64,000 bases of DNA from Chenopodium formosanum. Its lineage: Eukaryota; Streptophyta; Magnoliopsida; Caryophyllales; Amaranthaceae. Below the pieces are notes generated by a model. It did no database searches, was not told the DNA's origin, and was given only the letters and a program-made list of their open reading frames with translations. The translations under genes and the position numbers were made by a program. Positions 49,340 through 62,178 of the stretch are shown piece after piece. Where the stretch lies: the NCBI GenBank assembly GCA_024500155.1, contig CM044871.1:76926402-76990401 (forward strand), read 5' to 3'. How positions within the stretch are numbered: the stretch's first letter is position 1; the number at the start of each line of letters is the position of its first letter.

Positions 49340-52300
49340 TGTGGGGAATTAATTTCAAGCTTTAAATCTCACTAGCTTGAACTCCACTGTGATCATACAC
49401 TAAAGTACGGTGGCGTCCAAAAGGGAAGAAGATAGAGCAAAAGAGTCGCCAACAAGTTTTAGAAACTTGTAAACCGTTCACGAGGTGAAGGTTACACCCT
49501 TTAACGATCCAAGAGACCGTCAACTCCATAAGGTCTAGAACCAAATAAGGGTTCAGGGATGAAGGTACAAATCCAACCTAAAAGAGATTGAACCTGCCCT
49601 AATAATAGGCCTCCACTTTATTCTGATCGTATTCATATGCGCTTTATGATTAACATGCAATAAATAGGATTAACCCTAAACCTGTTTAATCTATGTTGGT
49701 TGAATTTAATGCACAAATAAATCTATTATTGGCGATCACTTGAATTATAATCATATTAACCCTAAACAAGATTATTAATTATCTTATTAAGCATGATTAC
49801 AAGTACAAATTCCCTTTAAACATGCATAAAAGGCGTGATCAAGCAATAAAAATAAATATCAAGCAACATAATAAATAATCATGACAATAAAATTATAATC
49901 ATAATAATAATCACAATCATGTTAAAGCATAATAAAAATGGCAAGATCCTTGGCATGATACTAACAAGATTAATGACAGGGTAAAGTCGTATCCCCTAAT
50001 AAAAAATAATTACCTAAATCACTAACTAAGGTAGATAGGGAAGTAGGGTCGATCTCCACAGGGAAACAAGTCTTTTTATTCCTAATTAATTATTATAATC
50101 TAAATTATTTAAGTAACCAATATTTATAATTAAGTATGAAACTAATCTACAAAGAATAAGAGTAGGGAGAAAACAATATATAAAGGGATCTAGGGCATAG
50201 GTTCACCAATAAATAATACTTCAGGGTAAAATAGGGTAATCAATCATTGACATGGCATAAATAACATGATTAACAGGCTCTCGCAATTTATTAATCAACA
50301 TAGATCTAACAGGCTCTCGCAATTTACTAGATCTAAGTCCTTATTGAAAATAGCCTTTAATATCAAATTAACATCTACTCGATTCATCAATTTAATATTG
50401 CTATACTTTTACAAGCCGCAATTGTAAAACATTAAAACAATCCAATAAGAAGTTATCATGCAATACCAATAATCAATAATAGCCAATCATCAATGCATCA
50501 ATTAACCATATTGTAAAGGGCTCTCGCTACGTATTACAATCACACAATTAATTTATCGGTATTAAATCTCATCTCTCGAATCTTGACTTAACCATTTATA
50601 AATTAACTTGCCTATTGAAACTAGACCTAAACATTAATTCTCATCTCTCAATTCTTGAATCAATATTGTCAAACTCATGCATAAAAGATAGGCCTAATCT
50701 AGTCACAGAGCATTAAATCAATCAATAGGAAATTAATCTAGCATTGATAATCAACAACAATAATTTACCCCTTCATATTATTTATTAGATCCCCATAAAC
50801 CCTAGAAATTAAACTACTCACACATATTAAAAACTAAACTAATCAAAGTAATACAATAAATCATGATGAAAGAAATAAAACAAAATAAGATTTAAGGAAG
50901 AGAAATCGTTACCAAAATAAATCTGGAATTAATGAAAGAATTGAGAACAAGGGTTTAGAGAGAGTTTAAGAGAGAGAGAAAACTAAGTAGAGAGAGAAAG
51001 TCTAAGAAAGAAGAGAGATAAGTGAATTAATCGTCCTAAAAACGTACTTAAACAAAACTAAAAACAACTCCTAATTAGAAACTAATTGCTCGTCAAAAGA
51101 CCCTTTCCAGAAACACGCGCCCGATCGGGCGCGCCTTTTTTGCTATGCTCCTACTGATGTGCCGCGCCCGATCGAGCCTAGCTCACCCGATCAGGCGCGC
51201 CTCTTCCTTGAGGGCACTAATGCACATAGCCGCCCGATCGAGCGTATGCTTGCCCGATCGGGCCCGGTCTTCATCTTCGAGGCTTGGACTTCGATTGGGC
51301 TAGATTTCTCGGCCCAATCCATATTTCCTCTCGGGTCTCGAATACATGGTCCAAATGTCTCGTGATCCAAATTACCGAGCCCTTAGTCACCGGCTCTCAC
51401 CGATCTTGGGCTCCAAAAGTGGTCGTGTCCTTCTAGCTTCCGTAGTCGATCCAATAAGGCCCGGGAAAATGCTCCAAGAGTGCAATTTCCTGTAAAATAC
51501 AACTAAAACTACGAAAACACTAGAACACACAAATTAGTAATAAAAGTGGCCCGAAAGAGCCAAAAACACTACTAATAATGACCAAGGGACGGGGATAAAA
51601 CACTATATAAACTAAACATATCAATTAATAACAAACCCTAGCATGTCACTAAGCAATAAAAATCAAATCTTTAACCCTAACATGATACTGACAATCATGA
51701 ATATTAGGAAAAACTTAGAAAGCATCGTAACAATCATATTTAATATTAAAAATACCCTAGACATGATACTAGGAATATCATAACAACAATATAAACATGA
51801 TTTCTACATCATAACATCAATAAAACAATTAAAGCACTTACTTTGATGCCTCGTACCTCTTTCTAATAACAAAATACACACGTTACTAACTTCAAGGAAA
51901 ATAATAAACAAAACAATTAAATTAAATAATTGAAAGAGAGATTTGGGACCAAACCCTCAGAAATTAAAACCTTTCACGTCTAGGGCGAAGGAAACTTCGA
52001 ATATGGCTAGGTGTTTCTAGATCTTGCGAATGCAGAATTTTGTATGAAAAAAGCAAAGTTTAGAAAAAGAAAGAAAGAATTGAAAGATTAAAGAATGCTA
52101 ACTGATTGTAGATGAGAACTTGTGAATGAGGAGAATTGGTGAATTGGTGAATGATGGTGAATGTAGATGATCGAAAACGGAGTCTTTAATACGATATTTA
52201 TAGAGAAAATCAGCCAAAAAGATAAATTAAACAAAACAGAGTCTGACGCACAAAAAACAGAGCTGGCGCCAACCCTGGCTAGTTGGCGCCAGGCACCAAC

Positions 52301-52908
52301 ACTAGCGCCAGGCGCCAAAGCCTGGGGTCAGGCGCCAAGCCTATTTCCAACGCGTTTTCAAAAATCAGATAAGTTTGCCATACTGGAGGATAAAATCATA
52401 TAATTTCCTCGAAAATGCTATTTGATTTTGATTAAAACTCTGAAAAGTCAAAAGTCAATTTATCAATGCTAATTGAATTAGGAATGAAAAGAACCTTCTA
52501 GAAGATTCTAGAAGACTAAAACCATTCCTAATTGCATTAGGAATGATAAATCAAATTAGGCCCTCCCCTAGATCATTGGGCCGTACTTAAAGCTCAAACC
52601 GGGCCCAGTATAGTAAATTGGCCATAACTTCCTCAATATTCATCGGAATTGGGATTATAATATATCGTTGGAAAGGTCTTTGCAAGCCCCATCCAACTAC
52701 TCTACTATTGGACCCGTATCATGGACTAACCAAACTGGATTGGCTGTTTTCTTAAAATAAGTTTTCAAAAAACAGAGAGAAGAGGAAAGAAATTAAAATT
52801 ATCCGCAACACTAGACTTTCCACACTTTCGCTTCATTCGATTATGATTTGACGTGAAAGGTACTCATCACTGGGTTTGGTTTTGGGGAGACACAAATGGG
52901 TGTCTACA
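49340..52908 (-). repeat. Solo LTR of family B, nested in B2
   Basis: Starts TGTGGGGAATTAATT and ends GGGTGTCTACA, with TSD CTAGC at 49335-49339 and 52909-52913 and no internal region, so LTR-LTR recombination removed the body. About 1.9 kb without the Athila-type LTR nested at 49974-51623. Its own GGCGCC cluster lies at about 52264-52340. Confidence 0.92.
49974..51623 (-). repeat. Solo LTR of the Athila-like family
   Basis: 1650 bp from TGACAGGGTAAAG to AAACATATCA, matching 27481-29153 along its length; TSD ATTAA at 49969-49973 and 51624-51628. Palindromes GCCCGATCGGGC lie at 51115-51270. It is the innermost of four insertion layers. Confidence 0.93.
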
Positions 52909-53036
52909 CTAGCCATATTCGAAATTGCCTTCGCCCTAGACGTGAAAGGTTTAATTTCTGAGGGTTTGGTCCCAAATCTCTCCTTCAATTATTTAATTTA
53001 ATTTTTTTGTTTATTATTTTCCTTGAAGTTACTAAC

Positions 53037-55059
53037 TGTAGACACCTAAAAATGTCTCCCCAAAACCAAACCCAATGATGAACAACCTTTCACCGCTATT
53101 ATTGGTCGGGTTGAGTATTTAATCTTCGAGTGCTTAAATCCATATTTCCATTTCATAAACCAACCCAACTCCTATCCCATTTCCCCAAACCATAACTTAT
53201 TTTCCTCTTTTCGTGCCTTTAAACCCAAAATAATTTATTTCGTGTCCTTTAAAATCATTCATTTCGTGTCCTTTTTATAAAAACGTTTGATCCAGTTTAT
53301 TTTGGTCCATAATCTGGGTCCAATGATTAAATAGTTGGATGGAGCTTGCAAATATCTTTCCAACTATATATTATAAGCCCAAATCCGAATTATAACGAAT
53401 AAGTTATGGCTAAAATATTAAACTGAGCCCAAACCGAACCTAAGCCCACCTTACCTACGACCCAATGATCATGTGGAGGGTCCAAATGATTTAATCCAAT
53501 TCCTAAACCAATTAGGATTAATTAGAAGCTTCTATAAGTTTCTAAAAGATCTTAATTATCCATTTTGAAAAGATAAGATTAAAGAGTTTGAAATTGAATA
53601 AAACTTTTGTTTTTGAAAATCCTATTTCTATCCGAATTGAAAGACGTTCAAAGATAGACAGATATTATTTTCGTGACTCATAGTTTTTTATCCAAATTTT
53701 ATATGGTTGGATAGACCTTGAAATTATCTTTCCAATGATATATTATAATATCAATTCCGAGCTATAACAGAAAAGATATGAGTAAGATATCAAACTCTAT
53801 CCAAAACTAACACCGTCTCATTATTTCGGCTATATCTTTTGTTCTACAAAATATTTTAATCTGATTCTAATTGGGTTAGAAAGTAGACTTCAATAGCGTT
53901 CCAACGATATCTTATTCATCTTATTCCAATTTCTGGATCAAAAGATATGACAAAAACAAAAACCGCAAAAACTGCTGTCTATCGCAAGAGTTTTAATCCG
54001 ATTCGAACTCGATCTTTTCTTGATTTTTCGACCCTTTTTTTCCCTATAAATAGAGGTTGTATTACCCCTTTTCCAATCATCAACAATCTTCATCACAAGT
54101 TTATTCTCTTCTCCCTCTTTAGCCTAAACACTAGCCTCCCTATTCTTTCATAACACTTCCCTTAAGCACTCCAAGGAGTCCATACTTGACCCGAGGTTCC
54201 GTCCTTAAACCAAGGCGTGAAAAGGTATAATTAACTGAGGGTTTGGACCAAATCAACTCTACTTTTAATTTAATTTAATTTCTATTTTTATTGAAGTTAC
54301 TAACAGTTTATTCATGATGTAGCAATTCAAGGAAACGCGGGATGTGAGTAATTAATCACTTAATTACTCTTATTTTTATTCTTATTGCTAGTATCATGAT
54401 TAGGGTTATTATTATTATTTGATTTGACTAACAATTTATTGTTAAATTGCTTCCAATATTAATGTTTATTCTATTATATTTTTTATGATCACCATATTGC
54501 ATGTTAAAGGGAATATGTAATTGAAAATCACGCCTAATAAGATAATTTGGACAACCGGTTTAGGATCCTTTTTTAATCTTGTTGTTTAATCAAGTGATCA
54601 CAATATTTTAGAATTATATGTTGCATTAATATTAAACCAATTTAGCCTAATAATAGTTTGGAGCGAATTGAATATTTTGTTTGTATGCCTTTGAGATCGC
54701 AGGAATCACTTTTCACTATAAGAATCGAGTAGAGGCCAATACGGGCGAATGTGACTCCATGAATCACTTCGTACCATCATCCCCGATCCTCCTTTCGTGG
54801 TTCCGAAACATATGGAGTTAGTAATCTCATGGATTAAGAATGGGGTGTAACCTTCACGGGTCAATCGTTGTTGCCTTTGTTGTCCCTTTATCGTGGTTGC
54901 CATTTATGATCCGTGAACGGTTTACAAGTTCCTTAATAACTTGTTGGTGGCTCCCTACTTTCCTTGTCCTTAATCGTATATGTCAATTCCTACTTCCTAA
55001 GACTGCCAAGAATATTCACACATGCTTTTAACGTAGGCGCTTTTCGAACGACGCCTACA
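53037..55059 (+). repeat. A2 5' LTR (2023 bp)
   Basis: TGTAGACACCTAAAAATG to ACGACGCCTACA. TATA is CCCTATAAATAG at 54042-54053. Unlike A1, no CCGTGTCACGG array precedes it. Part of U3 (53300-53480) matches U3 of family B (48610-48780). Confidence 0.94.
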
Positions 55060-55062
55060 ATT

Positions 55063-55082
55063 TGGCGACTCCACTGGGGAGG
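55063..55082 (+). other. A2 primer-binding site
   Basis: TGGCGACTCCACTGGGGAGG, 3 nt from the LTR, the same as in A1. Confidence 0.8.
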
Positions 55083-57304
55083 ATTCTTGGTTATTTATCG
55101 ATTTGAGTGATCGGTATTTAATTGAGATGAGTGGATGAGACTTGAAAGATTCTTGAATTGTATTCCTGCGATTTACTTGGCATTGTCACATATGCATATG
55201 CATTTTAGGTCACCTCTTTTGCCACAATAGTACGTGTTCTACGTATGTGGCTAGCCCGTGGGATTTAAGCTCTATCAACCCGAAAACGTTCATGACAATA
55301 AGGGTTTATCCGAGTTTTTAAATCCACCCAAACCATGGAGTCGAGTTTGATTTCATCACGAACTCGCGGAGCCGCTCGTTGGCATACACCCTCAAGGGAG
55401 GCTGCCTTGCTATCGCGTCCAAACTCTTAACCATGGTACCCTTTGACACCTAAAAGCTTGACCATAGTCGAACATAGAACTTGACTTTAGGTTGCGAACT
55501 TCATTGCATCATGCGTGACTATATGCTTATGTGTGCATTTTTTTATTGAACTTTTTTTAATTATTTTTTTTTTCTCTTATCAAACCCCTTTTTTTATTAT
55601 TAGAGTCGAGCCATAGATTTTTTTTTTTTAAATTTTTGAGTCACCCGGATTTTAATTCCCGTATACTGCACAAAAGTCAACTTGTTTTGGTCATATCCGG
55701 AGTTCTAGAAATAACTACGTGTCGTGCCACATATGGATCTGTAGCCCCGAGTTTAATATTTCATTTGGAATTAGTTTCGTCCCAATCAGAGTCACAGATC
55801 AAAAGTTATAACCGATATACTACAGCCTGTCCAGTTTAGGTGTCCTTTTAGCGTCAATTTTCTTATTTATTTTTATTTATTTATTTTTTTTTAAACTTTT
55901 CGTGTCAAGCTAGTCTTAGATAAGTCCTTTAATCCGTGTCAACTCGTATATATTATAGATTTTTGTTTTAATTATTTACTTTTTTTATACTCATGAATCC
56001 TAACTCTTCTAGAATTCTAGTCCTTTTCCTAGTGTCTTGTGATTTTTTGTGCTAACCTTAACATGTGTTCTTTGTCTTTGATTGTAGTTGATCTTATTTA
56101 TGACTAACGATTGCCAATGGAGAGTTTTCACCTAGTAAATAGCATAAACATTAAAATTGGACAAAATTAATCAAGTTAGTTTGTCTTTTAGTCTTCCGTG
56201 CTATTTGGTCATTGGGTCCTTTGTTTTTCACAATGTCCTCATGTCTAGCCATGCGATCATACCACGAGTTTTAATAAACTCACCCAATCACACATGTTGA
56301 GTCATTGCACACACTTTGTCTCCGAGTAATGCAATATATTGTTTATGATCGTATACTAGGACCATGCATGCATCGCTTTCCGTCGTAATAGGAATGAGTG
56401 GAGTATTTCCCATAAGTTTTCAAAATTGTTTCATACACTCTTCTTTTCCAATCCGAGTATTGAGTTAATGCATTAAGTGAGTTTATCCTTACACAGTACT
56501 TGAGTCTAAAATCACTAGGCAATAGTTGGAAGAATAAGGGGAACGTCACTCCTTCCTTCTGTCCTTCCAATCAAAACATCAACAACATGAAACTATTTTC
56601 CTCAGCAGGCAGCTAGAAGTAACTCATAAACAGCCATGAAGACAATGCACGATGCAAGCTTCTCACCAAGATTTCATATTTTCTTCTTCTTTTGTTTCAA
56701 ACCCTTCCCCCTAAAAAGTCTAGCATAGGTTCTCCTTATCCATGTGTCTATATGTCACATTTCTTACCTTTTTCATCAATGAGAATTTCTTTCCTTTTCA
56801 TTCGATCATGTCATTCGCAAAAAAAAAAAAAATAAAAAAATAAAAAATAAAAATCAATTACCGAACTAAACCCAAGGTACACCAATGACTCGAGGCACCT
56901 TTGCAACCCTATCATTCCCTGTTAACCGTTCAATCACATTCCATTTCTTCATCAACCATTTTGAGCCTCGTCTAACGTTTGGCCTTCATTTCTTCATCCC
57001 ACACTCACTTAGCCCTGGGATTGGAAGATGTGTAATTGTATAACATTCATAAAACAAGTAAAAAAAAAAAAGGCAGCAAAGCAACAATAAAACAATGTCT
57101 AAAGGCAAGTGTTCCAATGTATTTGATATGAACACGTCTCAAATTGCGTCTCTCATCGAGTTCTGGGTACCGTGCCTGAGAAACATGAATGCCAAGTGAG
57201 TGAAGGACCGCATGATCTGAGATTGCCTACATTGATTCACAAGAATAGAAAAAAGAAAAAAAAATATTTCAAAACAAAAAAAAAAAAATATGAAAATTAA
57301 AACT

Positions 57305-57615
57305 TGCAAAGTCTAATACACAATTGCATATCTTAGGGGCTTCTCTCGGGTCTTGAGCCTTTTACCCCTTTCTTCCTTAATCCTTTAGCTTAACCACCTT
57401 ACAACCCTTGAAAGACCTCTTTGAGGTGTACACACACTTGTGCAAAGTTCGGTTAGAGCTAAGTTCGGCCTGATTCCTAACGGATACGTAGGCAACCTCA
57501 CATCGAGGTGCGGACACATTCATATTCATATCCATGCATGATCGAGTCAAAGAATATCCTATCCTTAACCCTACCCATTTAGAGCTAGACTTGGGGGCTT
57601 GAACCCACTTCATTT
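57305..57615 (+). other. Conserved non-coding block 1 (A2 copy)
   Basis: Inverse of A1 7897-8095. Here the outer stem reads CTAAGT (57459-57464) against ACGTAG (57486-57491), one mismatch compared with A1 and B1. Confidence 0.7.
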
Positions 57616-58480
57616 AGCCTACCTATCCTAAAGAGTCATCATCTTTAACTCTTCTCACATCTCATTCCATCGCCATAACCCTTGCAGCCAGCCTTAGTAT
57701 CACATTCACTCACTTCACTCACACATCCATATCCATATTAATCATCTTTCCCTTTAAGACCCCTTTTTCATGAAATCTTGTTTCAACACTGTGCATGCTT
57801 CATCATCTTTCAAGACAACATTCATTAGAAGAAACATTATATACGTGCTTAGCTTCTAGACCTAAGTAATGTTCATTGTTTCATACATCGCATATTGTGC
57901 TTAGCTCCTTGACCTATGTGACATTCATTATGCGATACTCATCGGTCACTTCATCTATATACGTGCTTACCTTCCAAACCTAAGTAACGGTCAAGATCGT
58001 TTCTTTACACCATATGTGATGCTTAGCTCCATGACCTAAGTTCATTCATCTATCGTGTCACATGACATAATTTTCCTTAGCCTCCTAGCCTAAGAGCATA
58101 CATTATGCATACATTATACTCAAGACGAACAGTTCAATATGACAAGAAGAAAATCCATGTGATTCATTTCATCTTGCTCAACAAGGAAGTTCAAAACTTC
58201 TTCCCTTTTCTTATCATGACTTTTATTTTTGGGAAGTTCAAAAACAAAACTTCATTTTTCACGTCTTTCTTTCTCGGGAGAAAGTCGATACCCTCCACTC
58301 ATGACAAAAATGACGGAAAATTTTTGCTTTTGCATTTTTAATTGCTTGTGTCAGTGCACACTCACTTAAGACACACACAATCATAAGTCATACACATGTC
58401 ATATCACATCAAGCCAAACTTGGTTAAGTCAACCACAATATATACGAGTCCATTGGCAAATTTATTTTTGCAGGTCTCAT

Positions 58481-58675
58481 CTACAGCCCACGTTCGGGGA
58501 CAAGCGAACCGACTACAACCCACGTTCGAGGACAAGCGGACCATCTACATCCCACGTTTGGGGACAAGTGAACCATTTACAGCCCACGTTCGGGGACAAG
58601 CGAACCAACTACAGCCCACGTTCGGGGACAAGCGGACCATCTACAGCCCACGTTCGGGGACAATCGAACCACCAT
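58481..58675. repeat. 32-bp tandem repeat, about 6 units
   Basis: Units such as CCCACGTTCGGGGACAAGCG followed by AACC and ACTACAG. A1 has only two units at 6827-6893, so the array expanded in A2 or shrank in A1. Confidence 0.9.
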
Positions 58676-58726
58676 CATTTCATGACGCAAGGTTCTCGAT
58701 ACACAGAGACTTGCAATCTCATCTCT

Positions 58727-59030
58727 GTCGACTTTCCTCAAGCATGGAAAGTATTATCCGGTGGATTTCTTCAAGCATAGAAAACTGCCAAATTCCTTTG
58801 TCGGCTTTCCTCAAGCATGGAAAGCATTATCGGTGGATTTCTTCAGGCATAGAAAAACGCCAAAATCATATGTCGACTTTCCTCAATCATGGAAAGTGTC
58901 ATCCGGTAGGTTTCTTCAGGCTTAGAAAGCTACCAAACTCATCTGTCCGCTTTCCTCAAGCATGGAAAGCGTTTCAACAAACGTCATCCTGTGGATTCCT
59001 TCAAGCATAGGAAGCTACCAAACTCATTTG
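58727..59030. repeat. Hairpin minisatellite of A2, 4 units of about 70 bp
   Basis: CTTTCCTCAAGCATGGAAAG in each unit, the inverse of the A1 motif, at the same distance class from the PPT. Confidence 0.85.
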
Positions 59031-59218
59031 TCACCGATACACTGGTGTCGGATACGCATTCTATCCCTTTACTCTTTTATCTATAGAACTAACATTTTTC
59101 TGCAGATGTCGGCGTATACAAAGTGATTTAGGATCGCAGAACGTCTTAAGTCATTCTCCGTCCCTATCGACTACTTTGACTATCGTTTTCGAAACTGACG
59201 TTTCTACAAACTCAGTCA

Positions 59219-59231
59219 AAGTGGGGGCTTC
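59219..59231 (+). other. A2 polypurine tract
   Basis: AAGTGGGGGCTTC abutting the 3' LTR. Confidence 0.85.
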
Positions 59232-61260
59232 TGTAGACACCTAAAAATGTCTCCCCAAAACCAAACCCGATGATGAACAACCTTTCACCGCTATTATTGG
59301 TCGGGTTGAGTATTTAATATTGGAGTGCTTAAATCCATATTTCCATTTCATAAACCAACCCAACTCCTAGCCCATTTCCCCAACATAACTTATTTTCCTC
59401 TTTTCGTGCCTTTAAACCCAAAATAATTTATTTCGTGTCCTTTAAAATCATTCATTTCGTGTCCTTTTTATAAAAACGTTTGATCCAATTTATTTTGGTC
59501 CATAATCTGGGTCCAATGATGAAATAGTTGGATGGGGCTTGCAAAGATCCTTACAACGATATATTATAAGCCCAAATCCGAGTTATAACGAATAAGTTAT
59601 GGCTAAAATATTAAACTGAGCCCAAACCGAACCTAAGCCCACCTTATCTACGACCCAATGATCATGTGGAGGGTCCAAATGATTTAATCCAATTCCTAAA
59701 CCAATTAGGATTAATTAGAAGCTTCTATAAGTTTCTAAAAGATCTTAATTATCCGTTTTGAAAAGATAAGATTAAAGAGTTTGAAATTGAATAAAACTTT
59801 TGTTTTTGAAAATCCTATTTCTATCCGAATTGAAAGACGTTCAAAGATAGACAGATATTATTTTCGTGCCTCATATTTTGTATCAAAATTTTATATGGTT
59901 GTATATCCCTTGAAATTATATTTCCAATTATATATTATAATATCAATTCCGAGCTATAACGGAAAAGATATGAATAAGATATCAAACTCTATCCAAAACT
60001 GACACCGTCTCACTATTTCGGCTATATCTTTTGTTCTACAAAATATTTTATTCTTATTCTAATTGGTTTATAAAGTAGACTTCAAGATCTTTCCAACGAT
60101 ATCTTATTTATCTCATTCCAATTTCTGGATCAAAAGATATGATAAAAACAAAAACCGCAAAAACTGCTGTCTATTGCAAGAGTTTTAATCTGATTCGAAC
60201 TCGATCTTTTATTGATTCTTCGACCCTTTTTTTTCCCTATAAATAGAGGTCATATCACCCCTTTTCCAATGATCAACAAGTTGATCACAAGTTTATTCTC
60301 TTATCCCTCTTTACCCTAAACACTAGCCTCCCTATTCTTTCATAACACTTCCCTTAAGCACTCCAGGGAGTCCATACTTGCCTCGAGGTTCCGTCCTTAA
60401 ACTAAGGCGTGAAAAGGTATAATTAACTGAGGGTTTGGACCAAATCAACTCTACTTTTAATTTAATTTAATTTCTATTTGATTTATATTTTTATTGAAGT
60501 TACTAACAGTTTATTCATGATGTAGCAATTCAAGGAAACGCGGGATGTGAGTAATTAATCACTTAATTACTCTTATTTTTATTCTTATTGCTAGTACATG
60601 ATTAGGGTTATTATTATTATTTGATTTGACTAACAATTTACTGTTAAATTACTTCCAATATTAATGTTTATTCTATTATATTTTTTATGATCACCATATT
60701 GCATGTTAAAGGGAATATGTAATTGAAAATCACGCCTAATAAAGATAATTTGACAACCGGTTTAGGATCCTTTTTTAATCTTGTTGTTTAATTAAGTGAT
60801 CACAATATTTTAGAATTATATGTTTCATTAATATTAAACCAATTTAGCCTAATAATAGTTTGGAGCGAGTTGAATATTTTGTTTGTATGCCTTTGAGATC
60901 GCAGGAATCACTTTTCACTATAAGAATCGAGTAGAGGCCAATACGGGCGAATGTGACTCCATGAATCACTTCGTACCATCATCCCCAATCCTCCTTTTGT
61001 GGTTCCAAACCATATGGAGTTAGTAATCTCATGGATTAAGAATGGGGTGTAACCTTCACGGGTCAATCGTTGTTGCCTTCGTTGTCCCTTTATCGTGGTT
61101 GCCTTTTATGATCCGTGAACGGTTTACAAGTTCCTTAAAAACTTGTTGGCGGCTCCCTACTTTCCTTGTCCCTAATCGTATATGTCAATTCCTACTTCCT
61201 AAGAGTGCCAAGCATATTCACACATGCTTTTACGTAGGCGCACTTTGAACGACGCCTACA
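59232..61260 (+). repeat. A2 3' LTR (2029 bp)
   Basis: Near-copy of 53037-55059 with scattered substitutions and small indels. TATA at about 60236-60246. Confidence 0.94.
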
Positions 61261-61265
61261 CTAAC

Positions 61266-62153
61266 GTGTGTATTTTGTTATTAGAAAGAGGTACGAGGCA
61301 TCAAAGTAAGTACTTTAATTGATTTATTGATGTTATGATGTAGAAATCATGTTTAAATTGTTATTTTGATTCCTAGTATCATGTCTAGGGTAATTTTAAT
61401 ATCAAATATGGTTGTTACGGTGCTTCCTATGTTCTTCCTAATATTTATGATTGTTAGTGTCATGTTAGGGTTAAAGATTTGATTTTTATTGCTTAGTGAC
61501 ACGCTAGGGTTTGTTATTAATCTTGTTAGTATCATGCCTAGGATCTTGCTAGTATTATGCTTTAACATTGATATGATTATTTTAATTATGATTTATGATT
61601 ATGATTATATTTATTATTATTATGTTGCTTGATGATTTTATTATTTATTGCTTGATCACACCTTTTATGCATGTTTAAAGGGAATTTTGTATTTGTAATC
61701 GCGCTTAATAAGATAATTAATAATCTTGTTTAGGGTTAATTTGATTATAATTCAAGTGATCGCCAATAATAGATTTATTTGTGCATTAATATGCAACCAA
61801 CATAGATAAACAGGTTTAGGGTTAATCCTATTGATTGTATGTTAGTCAAAAAGCGCACATGAATACGATCAGAATAAAGTAGAGGCCTATTATTAGGGCA
61901 GGTTCAATCTCTTTTAGGTTGGATTTGTACCTTCATCCCCGAACCCTTATTTGGTTCTAGACCTTATGGAGTTGACGATCTCTTGGATCGTTAAGGGGTG
62001 TAACCTTCACCCTGTGAACGGTTTACAAGTTCCTAAAACTTGTTAGCGACTCTTTTGCTCTATCTTCTTCCCTTTTGGACGCAACCGTACTTTAATGTAT
62101 GATCACAGTGGGTTTCAAGCTAGGGGATTAATGCTTCAAATTTATTCCCTACA
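61266..62153 (+). repeat. B2 5' LTR, last piece
   Basis: Resumes after A2 and ends AAATTTATTCCCTACA. It is the inverse of the first 0.9 kb of the B1 LTR. Confidence 0.92.
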
Positions 62154-62158
62154 GTTTT

Positions 62159-62178
62159 TGGCGACTCCACTGGGGAGG
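62159..62178 (+). other. B2 primer-binding site
   Basis: TGGCGACTCCACTGGGGAGG, 5 nt from the LTR as in B1. Confidence 0.8.

Larger units (their letters stand above)
55083..59218 (+). other. A2 internal region, non-coding
   Basis: 4.1 kb with no gag or pol. It has a leader block like A1 (55230-55500), a section like the B1 leader (55660-55850), a short poly-A run (56818-56831), conserved blocks (57100-57235 and 57305-57615), a 32-bp tandem array (58481-58675) and a hairpin minisatellite (58727-59030). Confidence 0.85.
53037..61260 (+). mobile_element. Element A2: complete Tat-like LTR element without any coding region
   Basis: 8.22 kb, LTRs 53037-55059 and 59232-61260, TSD CTAAC at 53032-53036 and 61261-61265, PBS and PPT as in A1. 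The position equivalent to gag (about 56100-56700) has only short frames. It is a fully non-coding passenger (LARD-like). Its leader and U3 partly resemble family B rather than A1. Confidence 0.94.

Noticed and set aside
58481..58675. Regular 32-bp direct repeats resembling a CRISPR array
   Set aside because: Units are contiguous with no unique spacers, and the locus is a plant retrotransposon; it is a minisatellite.
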